DNA of 64,000 nucleotides from Streptosporangium oxazolinicum (GTDB lineage: Bacteria; Actinomycetota; Actinomycetes; Streptosporangiales; Streptosporangiaceae). The notes beneath the pieces are model-generated. The model searched no databases. It was given only the letters and a program-made list of their open reading frames with translations, and was not told the origin of the DNA. Both the position numbers and the translations under genes were made by a program. Positions 46,704-55,197 of the stretch are shown one piece after another (the stretch's first letter is position 1; the number at the start of each line of letters is the position of its first letter). The stretch is from NCBI RefSeq assembly GCF_039537505.1, contig NZ_BAABAQ010000003.1, positions 310,001-374,000 on the forward strand. Reading direction: 5' to 3'.

Positions 46704-46994
46704 ATGAATCCTGGCCCGGAAGATCTGGTGCCCAACCCGCGGCGTCAGGTGCTGGAACAGACATTGGCGGAGGTCAGGGCGAGAGTCGCCATCCTTGAGG
46801 CCGCGCTCGACCCGGCCCACGGCCAGTTCACCGGCCAGTCGGTGTGGGTCGGGCCGAAGGCCCGGACGTTCACCGAAGATCTCACCGCCCGCCGCGCCCG
46901 ACTGCGCCAGGCGGCCAGGGCGCTCGTCGACGCCCTCGAAGAGGAGATCCGGTCCGCTCCGGCGAAGGTTTCGCCTTCCGCCGCACGGCATTGA
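46704..46994 (+). CDS. Small WXG100-like protein
   Basis: 96 residues, the size of WXG100/EsxA-type proteins. The protein has two helices and a turn with QSVWVGPKARTFTEDL, the W-x-G-type element. Start ATG 46704 follows GAAGAGGG; an earlier in-frame ATG is less likely. WXG100 proteins form helical hairpins exported by ESX type VII systems. Its partner is probably the large protein at 44020, although the genes lie more than 500 bases apart with a minus-strand lipoprotein gene between them. Confidence 0.6.
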   Translation: MNPGPEDLVPNPRRQVLEQTLAEVRARVAILEAALDPAHGQFTGQSVWVGPKARTFTEDLTARRARLRQAARALVDALEEEIRSAPAKVSPSAARH

Positions 46995-47089
46995 CACACC
47001 AGGCTCAAAGTCCGATCACGGGTCGACGCCACGGCAGCGGAGGATTTCCGCCCCCGGAGCACGCGACCGAGGTCCTCTTGTCATTGTGG

Positions 47090-47839
47090 TCAGGAGTGGA
47101 CGGCGCACCAGTCTGAGCGGAAGGGCTTCTCCTTCACCTCACGAATGATCGGTTTCCAACCCTCCCATTCCGGGTTCACGTGGCGTCCGAGCACTACGGC
47201 GGCGACCCTGTCGGCACCCGCCAGTTTGAGCGCGTACGACACCGACTGGATACGAGACCCCGTCGTCCAGGTGTCATCGAGCAGAAGAACACGAGCGCCG
47301 CTGAGATCCACGCCGGACACCCTGAACCAGTCGGCGCGAAATTCCCGTACCTCAGGAGAGATGCCAGGATTCACGGACAACTCGGCCCACGGCAGACCGA
47401 GTCGGCCTTCGAGCATCGCCCGCAGAGGATGCATGTCCGGACGGCTCTTGGTGCTCGGCACGATCGCCGCGTGGCTCCAACCGGTGACGCGGGCCGCTCG
47501 GGTGACGCAGCCGAGATGCTCTCCGATGAAGAGCAGCAGGAGACTGAGAAGGTTCGTCTGGCTCTCCTGCGAGGGAAACCCCGCTTTGTAGGCGGCGAGG
47601 TTGTGCGCGTGCTGGGCTCGCTTCACCGCATAGGAGATAGGGACCACGACGTCGGCGACCCGTGACTGCGCCGACTTCAGATGCCTCTCACAAGCGTGGC
47701 AACGGCTCCAACCGGGGTTTACCGGTCCTCGGCACACGTAACAGATGGAAGGTGATGGATCGAGGGGATTTCGAAGGTAAGAAGCCTGCTGAGCGACTCG
47801 CGCGCGAACGAACTGCCAGGGATCAGCTGGTTGCGACAA
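47090..47839 (-). CDS. Phosphoribosyltransferase with N-terminal zinc finger (ComF/ShosT-like)
   Basis: 249 residues. An N-terminal zinc finger has Cys33, Cys36, Cys47 and Cys50 (CYVCRGPVNPGWSRCHAC). The C-terminal type I phosphoribosyltransferase core has the PRPP loop VLLLDDTWTTGS. Size and order match ComF-like proteins. The start overlaps the end of the DprA gene by 17 bases, so both are made from one transcript. A PRTase encoded with a DprA homologue is the arrangement of ShosTA-type toxin-antitoxin defence, where the PRTase is the toxin. A competence role is the alternative, but no competence genes are near. Confidence 0.75.
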   Translation of the reverse strand: MSQPADPWQFVRARVAQQASYLRNPLDPSPSICYVCRGPVNPGWSRCHACERHLKSAQSRVADVVVPISYAVKRAQHAHNLAAYKAGFPSQESQTNLLSLLLLFIGEHLGCVTRAARVTGWSHAAIVPSTKSRPDMHPLRAMLEGRLGLPWAELSVNPGISPEVREFRADWFRVSGVDLSGARVLLLDDTWTTGSRIQSVSYALKLAGADRVAAVVLGRHVNPEWEGWKPIIREVKEKPFRSDWCAVHS

Positions 47840-48743
47840 GGCGGGGGGTCTCCGGAAGCGCGTCAGGGCCGGTGTGCAGATCCGAGATCACTTGCTCCAC
47901 AACCGAGAGTAACTCCTCAAGGCCGGAAACCACATGCACTCCGGGCCTTTTCGCGTATTCCCGCGCCCAGTCGTGCTCCAGAAGCTGATCGGGCATCACG
48001 ACGGGGCGGCCGTGCTCAAGGGCCAGTCGCGCCTGAATGCGCGCGCCGCTCTTCCAGGGCGCCTCCACCACCACCGTGGCCGCCGCGTAACCGCTCATCA
48101 CCGCGTTGCGCATCGGGAAGCTCTGCTTGCTGGGCGGGGCGTCGGGCCAGAACTGGCTGATCACCGCACCCTCGCGGGCGATCTGCTGCTGCAGCGCCCG
48201 GTTCTCGCTCGGATAGAAACGGTTGATGCCCGTCCCGATGACGGCGACGGTCCGGCCGCCCGCCTCCAGCGCCGCTCTGTGCGCGGCGGTGTCGATGCCC
48301 TTGGCGAGACCGCTGACCACGGTCACCTTGTGCAGGGCCAGCTCTCTCGCCACCGTCGACGCGATCTGGAGACCCCGCTCACTCGCCTGCCGGGTGCCCA
48401 CGACGGCGATCGCGCGCCGATCCTCGGTGAGAGTGCCCCGCGAGAACAGCAGCGGGGGCATCTGGTGAATGCCACGGAGCTGGCTCGGATACGCGCGATC
48501 GAAGCAGGCGTGAACCTCCAGGCCCGCCGCCTCCCATTCGGTCAGGGCCTCCGCGGCCCGCGCGATGGCGGTCACCACGGGATCCGTCTCGGGGAACAAC
48601 GTCTCCTGGAGCCGGAGCTCCCGCTCAAGCATCTCCACCGCACCGCCGGTTTCGAGCACGCCGAGCGCGATGTCCTGCCACTTGGCGCCAGGACGCTGCA
48701 GCAATGCCACGAGTGCGGCACGTTCACGCAGTTCCTGGAGCAT
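47823..48743 (-). CDS. dprA: DprA/Smf-like DNA-processing protein (possible ShosA-type antitoxin)
   Basis: 306 residues from ATG 48743; ATG 48794 is an alternative start, and the in-frame stretch up to 48953 does not look coding. The Rossmann-like DprA core has the canonical pattern VVGTRQASERGLQIAS, VVSGLAKGIDTAAHRAAL, and VIGTGINRFYPSENRAL. In DprA proper this domain loads RecA on single-stranded DNA. The gene lies outside the usual dprA neighbourhood and is coupled to a PRTase. I therefore favour a defence role (antitoxin), but either reading is possible. Confidence 0.8.
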   Translation of the reverse strand: MLQELRERAALVALLQRPGAKWQDIALGVLETGGAVEMLERELRLQETLFPETDPVVTAIARAAEALTEWEAAGLEVHACFDRAYPSQLRGIHQMPPLLFSRGTLTEDRRAIAVVGTRQASERGLQIASTVARELALHKVTVVSGLAKGIDTAAHRAALEAGGRTVAVIGTGINRFYPSENRALQQQIAREGAVISQFWPDAPPSKQSFPMRNAVMSGYAAATVVVEAPWKSGARIQARLALEHGRPVVMPDQLLEHDWAREYAKRPGVHVVSGLEELLSVVEQVISDLHTGPDALPETPRLVATS

Positions 48744-48840
48744 GCCTCCGATGCTACCGGGCAACAGGCGCACCACCCAGGGTCTTGGGTTCATCACATC
48801 CCAAAAATTCGAACTGTTCGAGGCGGCGACCGTCCGACCG

Positions 48841-49287
48841 CTATTCGGGAGCTCCCGGCGAAGCGGCCAGGGTGCACCAGACGATCTTTCCGCCCGGGGA
48901 CGGGCGGTAGTAGCCCCACTCGCTCGCGAGCAGGTCGACGATGTGGAGGCCACGACCGCTCTCGTCGTCCGGGGCGGGGTCGCGGATCACCGGCGCGAGG
49001 GGGCTGGCGTCCCAGACACGGAGCACGATCGTCTCGCCGACCCGGTAGAGGTCCATCCAGATGTGGTCCGGGTCGACCTGAGCCGTCGCCTCCGTGATCG
49101 CGGAGCACGAGGCGTGCGCCTTGACCGCGTTGGAGACCAGTTCGGAGGTGACGAGCACGGCGGCCTCGATCAGGTCGTCCCGGTGCCAGCCCTCCAGCAC
49201 GCGCTGGACGTGTACGCGGGCGTAGTAGGCCGACGTCGAGAAGACGGAGAGTTTCAGATACTGCTCGCTGCTGGTGACATCGGTCAT
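48841..49287 (-). CDS. HATPase_c domain protein (RsbW-like anti-sigma/ATP-binding)
   Basis: 149 residues from ATG 49287 after GGAGCGGGTGAAA. The GHKL ATPase fold of RsbW/SpoIIAB type shows a helix with LVTSELVSNAVKAH (the N-box), a D-box like VWDASP, and a G-box ESGRGLHIVDLLA. Streptomyces-type small HATPases often sit next to XRE-DUF5753 and DUF397 genes, as here on the opposite side of a 368-base gap. The partner and target are unknown. Confidence 0.8.
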   Translation of the reverse strand: MTDVTSSEQYLKLSVFSTSAYYARVHVQRVLEGWHRDDLIEAAVLVTSELVSNAVKAHASCSAITEATAQVDPDHIWMDLYRVGETIVLRVWDASPLAPVIRDPAPDDESGRGLHIVDLLASEWGYYRPSPGGKIVWCTLAASPGAPE

Positions 49288-49655
49288 TTTCACCCGCTCC
49301 TGATTGGTACGTCGGGCATAGGACCGGCACCGTTCGCAGACGGGGGCGCCGCTCACCCCACGGGGGACGAGGGCACGGTGCCGGTCCTACGGGAAGTACG
49401 GCCGGGGAGCGTCGCAGATGTGTCGCCGGTCGCACCACTGAGGCCGGGCGAACACCCGGTACGGGGTGGGCCGCCTCGGGAGGGAAGATCGTCCGCCCGG
49501 CCGTCTGGGGAAATCATGCGTTTCGCCCTCCAGGAAGAACCCAACCTGGAAGGGTTGACTCTGTGAGCATGCAGTATCACTCTCAGTTAATGCAAGGGCT
49601 ACATTTGTATCTCGTACATGATCCAGAAATGCACCAAACGCGAGCGAGGTAAGGA

Positions 49656-50531
49656 ATGGGTGAAAACGCACCCCCGTCATCCAGCAAGCGTCAACCTCCC
49701 ACGGTGCGTCTGCGCCGCCTGGCGTCCGAGCTACGCCGTCTCCGTCAGGCCGCCGGGCTCTCCCAGGAGGATGTCGCGGAGAAAACCAACGTCAACATCG
49801 TCACGCTCTACCGGATCGAGACCGCCCAGACCAAGCCACAGCTCAGGACGCTCATCGCCCTGCTTGACGCCTACGCTGTCACCGGCGACACCCGCGCCGA
49901 CCTGCTGGCCTTGCAGAAGGAGGCAAAGCAGCGCGGCTGGCTGAACGGCTTCGAAGCAGATCTTCCCGGCAAATACAGTGCCTACATCGGCTTGGAGTCC
50001 GAGGCCCGGCAAGTCATCAACTACGAGTCGTTGTTCATCCCGGGCCTGCTACAGACCGAGGAGTACATGCGAAAAATGATCCGAGGGGTGCGACCGACCG
50101 CCACCGACGACGAGATCGAGAGCCGCGTCGGCGCCAGGATGCAGAGACAGGCCCTCCTGGAAAACACCGTACCCCTACAGCTGTGGGCGATCTTGGATGA
50201 AGCCGCTCTACGAAGAAAGATCGGCGGCGATGCCGTCATGCGTGATCAGCTCTCGCATCTCGCCCAGCAGGCCAAGCGCCCGCACATCACCCTCCAGGTC
50301 ATCCCGTTCTCTGCAGGAGCCCATCCGGGAATGCCAGGGAGCTTCATCGTCCTGAAGTTCGGCACGGACGACCCCGATGTGATCCACATTGACAGTGCGG
50401 CCGGTGACCTGTTCCTTGAAAAGGAAACAGAAATTCAGCGGTACAACAATATTTGCGAGCACCTTCGTGCGATAGCGCTCAGCCCTGCGGATACGGCCGC
50501 GCTACTCGCATCCCTCCGCGAACGTCACTAA
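49656..50531 (+). CDS. XRE family regulator with DUF5753 domain
   Basis: 291 residues from ATG 49656 with GAGGTAAGGA upstream. Residues 18-75 are an XRE helix-turn-helix (LRRLRQAAGLSQEDVAEKTN). Residues 100-285 are DUF5753, with YESLFIPGLLQTEEYMRKMI and IPFSAGAHPGMPGSF. Such regulators are typical of BldB/WhiJ-type clusters. The DUF397 gene starts 15 bases after its stop. Gap 49288-49655 to the divergent HATPase gene holds promoters only. Confidence 0.88.
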   Translation: MGENAPPSSSKRQPPTVRLRRLASELRRLRQAAGLSQEDVAEKTNVNIVTLYRIETAQTKPQLRTLIALLDAYAVTGDTRADLLALQKEAKQRGWLNGFEADLPGKYSAYIGLESEARQVINYESLFIPGLLQTEEYMRKMIRGVRPTATDDEIESRVGARMQRQALLENTVPLQLWAILDEAALRRKIGGDAVMRDQLSHLAQQAKRPHITLQVIPFSAGAHPGMPGSFIVLKFGTDDPDVIHIDSAAGDLFLEKETEIQRYNNICEHLRAIALSPADTAALLASLRERH

Positions 50532-50545
50532 AGGAAGGAAGCAGG

Positions 50546-50755
50546 ATGCGGCAACCTGACCTCTCCGCTGCACGCTGGCGCAAGAGCAGCCTCAGCGCCG
50601 ATGGCCCGAGCTGCGTCGAGATGGCATTCGTCAGCAACGATGTCGCCGTCCGCGACACCAAGGACCGCGACGGCGGCACCCTCATCTTCCGCCGCAACGA
50701 CTGGACCACCTTCATCAACGGCATCAAGAACGGCGACCTCGACACTCTCACCTGA
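50546..50755 (+). CDS. DUF397 small regulatory protein
   Basis: 69 residues with the DUF397 signature: ARWRKSSLSADGPSCVEMAF, then VAVRDTKDRDGG and FRRNDWTTFINGIK. ATG 50546 follows AAGGAAGGAAGCAGG; the upstream in-frame start at 50453 overlaps the XRE gene and is unlikely. DUF397 proteins pair with XRE-DUF5753 regulators and HATPase proteins in actinomycete development and stress. Co-transcribed with the XRE gene. Confidence 0.88.
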   Translation: MRQPDLSAARWRKSSLSADGPSCVEMAFVSNDVAVRDTKDRDGGTLIFRRNDWTTFINGIKNGDLDTLT

Positions 50756-50967
50756 CAAGCTACTCCGCCATGGAAATGACCATCCTCCAGCAGGCTTCGC
50801 TTACAGACAGCCCCGAGTCGGCGGGTTGAGGTCAGCCCGCCGGACCGGGCACGCACAGAACCGGCGAGCGACGGGAGATCCCGACCGTCGACATGCGTGT
50901 GAACCGGAGGTCACGCAGATCGCCCCGCTACGCGGTCACAAACTTGGCGGAACGCCGTTTCACCGCC

Positions 50968-53900
50968 TCACCACAGACCGCCCTCGGCTGCGGGCTTCTT
51001 CGCAGCCCGGGAGAGTTTGGGCTTGGCACCCTTGTTGTGCAGGCCCTTGGCGACCTCTTCGGCGTAGCGGGCGTGGTTGAGCTCCAGCAGCCGGTCAACC
51101 AGCTCCCGCTGCGCGAAGGGGCCAACGGTGTAACGGGTCTCCCGGCCAACCTTGTGGTGACCGTGGTCGAGCTGATCGATCAGGTCGCCCCAGTCGTAGG
51201 CGCGGCAGACCACCTCATCGATGGCCCGGTGAATGCGGCGGAGCTCGACGATGTCGCCGTCCTGGCACGCGGGGTCGTTGACCAGGTTGTAGGTCGCGGT
51301 CAGCCCAGCCTGCCGGGAGAGCATGAGATCCCGGCGGAAGGTGTCGAGCCGGTCGCCGAGATCGCGCATCTCCTGGGTCAGCTCGGGAAGGGGCAGTGTT
51401 TCGAACACGTCCGATGGCGAGTAGTTGATGTCTGCCTTCATCGTCGAACTGCGACTGGCCGTCCACCAATAATGCGGCGCACTGGACAGCAGAGCCAGCA
51501 TTGCCGTGTCATCCGTCGCAAAGACACCGACCTTGTGAGCGAACACTTGCCCAGTAGGCACCATCACCGGCATCACTACCTTGCTTACAAGCGTGATCGC
51601 GATGACGCGTTCCAGCCCTGATATAGCCCGCACCATCGCGGGCCGCTTGTCCGCGTACTGCCAGTAACGCTCTGGCAAGGGTCTACGCAAGGCGTAAGTT
51701 CCATCTGGCTTTTTGCGCTGGCGCTCAGGCCTCACATGGCGGTTGACGATTGAGAACACATCTGGGTAGCCCTTTGCCTTCTCTTCAGTCCAGTCGTGAA
51801 AGTTAATCACCCAACGACTCCCCGAACAGTCAGGTCGCGAATTAAGGTCTTGCCCATTAAGGTAAGGAAACAACACCTCCACGTTCCGCATATCCTGCTC
51901 TATCAATTTCTTCGCAACACGGGAATCAACTACAAAGCCGAGTCCTAAAACGTAAGATCCAATGAAAGATGCCCAAAAATTGACAGCCAGCCGATACGGG
52001 TTTCCCTTAACCCGAGACTCCGGTTCAAGTGAAGGAGAAATAGCGGAAACTACGACATCCTCCGCAACCTGCTCGGCCTCCTCGCCAAGCTGGACTCGGC
52101 TAGTCCACACCGCACAGTATTCCAACACCGCACTCTTCGACGGCCATGGCCTGCTTTTTATGGCTTGGCGAATCGTAACCCCATCCGCCACGAGTTGATC
52201 AAGAGCAACCTCTCGGCTGTCCCCCTGGGCAAGCGTGTTGGTCGCGATCAACCCCGTCTGCCCGCCCGGATTGAGCAGGGCATGCGCCCGAAGCACGAAA
52301 TAGGCGACGACATCCGCATGTCCGCGAACCCCTCCCCCGATCGACTCGACAAGATACTCGCGATAAGCGGAACCCAGTGATCCACTGATCTTCTTCCCCC
52401 CAAGAAACGGCGGGTTGCCAATGACGGCGTCGAACCCAGGGCTCTTCAGTCGCGACCGCCCCTGAAGGTCGCCCGGCTTGCTGGAACTCCCGCTGACTTC
52501 TTCGAAAACTTCGGGAAAGACCAGCGGCCAGTGGATCGGATGACGATCGAAGGAGCCGTCAACCTGGTCGGTAGCGAGCCATCTGCGACGTTGCTCACGA
52601 GCGGCTACTTCGGCCTGATCCGCTTTCCTGCTCACTGCATCAGCAAGCTCGGCGGCTCTGAGCGAGGCGACATCAACGCTCAGTTTTCGGCCTTCCACTG
52701 TCGAACCGTGTCGGCCACGGTTGCCATGTAGATTCTCACCCGAACTGCCGACGTCATAGATTTCCCGTGCCAGCGCACTCCCCACCGTCAGGTCCGCAAA
52801 CAGCCGGAGCTGCCCCGAGGCGATCCTCGTCTCCTCCAACAGCGCCCGCTTCTTGGCTAGCGCCGCCAACGGATCGTCTCCCAGTTCGACCTCAGCGATC
52901 CTCCGGCGGCTCTCGGCCAGTTCGGCGACCTTCTCCCGTACCCCCGCCGTCCAGTCGAAGATGCCCTCGTGGATCTTCCGACCCTTCACCGGGTCCATGT
53001 GCATGTACTCAAGCTGCTCAACAGAAGTGATCCCCAACAGTGAATCCCCCGCCACCAGCCTGTCGTCCACGAAGGTGAACGGCCGGGCCGGGTCCATGGA
53101 GACGAGCCAGAGGGACAGTTTGGCCATTTCGACGGCCATCGGGTTGATGTCGGCGCCGTACAGGCAGTGCTCGATGACCTGGCGGCGGGCCTCGATGACG
53201 AGTGGATCGGCGTCGGCGTCGGCCGTACGCTCGGGGGCGGCCTCGCGGTAAGCGGCGGCGCGCTCATTGCCCTCGCGGGACCAGGCGTCGACCAGGGCCT
53301 CACCGAGATAGCGGGCCGCGGCGACCAGGAAGGCGGCCGAGCCCATCGCGATGTCGGCGACCTTCAGCGACAGGATCTCGGTGGACGTCTTGGGCTTCCA
53401 CTGCGTCCGGTCGGCGGTCTGCAGCGGCCCGACCGTGTAGATCAGCGGTTCCAGGGCTCCCTCGACGACCGACTCGGCGAGCTTCCTCGGCGTGTAGTGC
53501 GTGCCGGTGTTCTTACGCAGCGCCGACTCGGTGACGTACAGCGTGCCGGACAGGATGACGACGGGCAGGCCGCGCAGGTCGTCGCGGATGATCCCGGCGA
53601 ACGGCAGCAGCCGCCGGGTCAGCTCGGCGTCGCCGCCGGTGACGGCGAGGAGCCTGCGGGTCGCCTCCAGCTCGGCGGCCTCGTCGCGCGGGGCCAGGTG
53701 GCGGGTGAGCGCTCCGACGGTGCCGATGCCGGAGTCCTTGTGGACCTCGGCCAGCTTGGCGGCGAAGCCGTCGCCCGTCGCGCCGCCGAAACCGGCGGCG
53801 AGGTTTTCGAGGGCGGTCAGCTCGACCTCCGCCTCCCTGCCGGACTTGCCGACGAGCCCGACGACCGTGTCGGCCGCGCGGAAGCCCTCGTACGACAGCA

Positions 53901-55197
53901 GGCCCTCGTAGACGTAGCCGATCTGCTCGACGTCCAGGGAGCGGAAGCTGAGCCTGCGGCGCTCGCGGTTCTTCCCCTTGCCGACCTGGACGTACTGGAC
54001 GGCCTGGAGCATGTGCAGGACGGTACGGTCGTCGATGGTCAGCGGCATCCAGGTGGAGGTGTGCGGGTCGAACAGCGAGCCATCGTGCGGGTGCATGCTG
54101 AGGCGGGGGTGCTCGACGCCACGGTAGACGGCCTCGAAGACGGCGAGCAGCCGGTGCCAGGCGCCGTAGCCGTTCTCCAGCTCGGTCTCGCTGCCTTCGA
54201 CGGCGCGTTGTTCCAGCTCGGCGCAGAGCCGTCCCGCCGAGTAGGAGGCGGCGTAGACCTCGTTGTCGGCAGGCAGCAGGCCGCGTTCCTCGGCGAACAG
54301 CAGGAAGACGATGCGCATCATCACCGCCACCGAGCCCCGGTAGACGTCGGGCGCGCCGACGTCGTCGCGGACGCCCGCACGGCCGATCGCGGTGACGAGC
54401 AGCTCGACGGCCTGGCGCACCTGGACACCGAGAGCCTCGGTGATCTCCTCCTGGCTGTCGAGGCTGGCGGCCAGTAGCGCGGGCAACCGCTCGCCGACAG
54501 GCACCTCGAAGAAACGGCGGAGGCCGAGCAGCGAGACGAACGCGCGGACGACGTCGCGTTCGGCGGCCTCCGGCCAGGGCATCGCGTCGAAGACGGCCGT
54601 GGTGGTGGCGCCGCCCTTGGGCGCCCAGACGAGGGCCCACCAGCGGCCGTCGGTGACCAGGCCCAGCTCGACGCCGTGGTGACGGCACAGGTGGGCCATC
54701 CGGTCGACGGGGGTGGCGGCCCAGGTGGAGGACTTCATCCGGGCGGCGGGGTGGCCGCCGGTGATCATCCCGAGGAGACGGATGTCCTCGGTCGTACCCG
54801 AGCCGGGCGCGACACCGGCCACGTCCGAGGTCGGCGCGGGCTCACCTCCCGGTACGGACAGCGCGAAGATGGGGGTGAGGGAGGTGTCGTGCTCGGGCAC
54901 CTGGACGGTGAGCCGGTCGAGCCCGCCGATCTCGACCGCGTCCCCCCAGCCGAGCAGCTCGCGCAGGACGTACGCGATCCAGGGCCTGCGCTTCTTGTCG
55001 GCCTGCCAGGTGGCGTGCTCGACGCGGAGCCGCTCGCGCTCCCGCTTGTCCAGCGAGTCGAGGGCGGGCCAGGCCGAGCGCAGCACGGGCAGGCTGAGGA
55101 ACGGGCCGGAGACCTCGACGAGGCTCAGCCAGTCCTGGTGCTGCCGCCCGGAGTCGCGCTCCGCGCCGAAGGACCTGCCGAAACCTGACCTGCTCAT
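50968..55197 (-). CDS. drmMI: DISARM class 1 adenine methyltransferase DrmMI
   Basis: 1,409 residues. Motif I, ADIAMGSAAFLVAAARYLG, lies near residue 617 and the catalytic motif NPPF, in VIGNPPFLGGKK, near 926, as in gamma-type N6-adenine methylases. Long N- and C-terminal extensions are probably for DNA recognition. DrmMI marks self DNA by methylation in class 1 DISARM. The start ATG 55197 overlaps the drmD stop as ATGA. The C-terminus ends 213 bases before the DUF397 gene of the cargo region, facing away from drmA. Confidence 0.93.
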   Translation of the reverse strand: MSRSGFGRSFGAERDSGRQHQDWLSLVEVSGPFLSLPVLRSAWPALDSLDKRERERLRVEHATWQADKKRRPWIAYVLRELLGWGDAVEIGGLDRLTVQVPEHDTSLTPIFALSVPGGEPAPTSDVAGVAPGSGTTEDIRLLGMITGGHPAARMKSSTWAATPVDRMAHLCRHHGVELGLVTDGRWWALVWAPKGGATTTAVFDAMPWPEAAERDVVRAFVSLLGLRRFFEVPVGERLPALLAASLDSQEEITEALGVQVRQAVELLVTAIGRAGVRDDVGAPDVYRGSVAVMMRIVFLLFAEERGLLPADNEVYAASYSAGRLCAELEQRAVEGSETELENGYGAWHRLLAVFEAVYRGVEHPRLSMHPHDGSLFDPHTSTWMPLTIDDRTVLHMLQAVQYVQVGKGKNRERRRLSFRSLDVEQIGYVYEGLLSYEGFRAADTVVGLVGKSGREAEVELTALENLAAGFGGATGDGFAAKLAEVHKDSGIGTVGALTRHLAPRDEAAELEATRRLLAVTGGDAELTRRLLPFAGIIRDDLRGLPVVILSGTLYVTESALRKNTGTHYTPRKLAESVVEGALEPLIYTVGPLQTADRTQWKPKTSTEILSLKVADIAMGSAAFLVAAARYLGEALVDAWSREGNERAAAYREAAPERTADADADPLVIEARRQVIEHCLYGADINPMAVEMAKLSLWLVSMDPARPFTFVDDRLVAGDSLLGITSVEQLEYMHMDPVKGRKIHEGIFDWTAGVREKVAELAESRRRIAEVELGDDPLAALAKKRALLEETRIASGQLRLFADLTVGSALAREIYDVGSSGENLHGNRGRHGSTVEGRKLSVDVASLRAAELADAVSRKADQAEVAAREQRRRWLATDQVDGSFDRHPIHWPLVFPEVFEEVSGSSSKPGDLQGRSRLKSPGFDAVIGNPPFLGGKKISGSLGSAYREYLVESIGGGVRGHADVVAYFVLRAHALLNPGGQTGLIATNTLAQGDSREVALDQLVADGVTIRQAIKSRPWPSKSAVLEYCAVWTSRVQLGEEAEQVAEDVVVSAISPSLEPESRVKGNPYRLAVNFWASFIGSYVLGLGFVVDSRVAKKLIEQDMRNVEVLFPYLNGQDLNSRPDCSGSRWVINFHDWTEEKAKGYPDVFSIVNRHVRPERQRKKPDGTYALRRPLPERYWQYADKRPAMVRAISGLERVIAITLVSKVVMPVMVPTGQVFAHKVGVFATDDTAMLALLSSAPHYWWTASRSSTMKADINYSPSDVFETLPLPELTQEMRDLGDRLDTFRRDLMLSRQAGLTATYNLVNDPACQDGDIVELRRIHRAIDEVVCRAYDWGDLIDQLDHGHHKVGRETRYTVGPFAQRELVDRLLELNHARYAEEVAKGLHNKGAKPKLSRAAKKPAAEGGLW

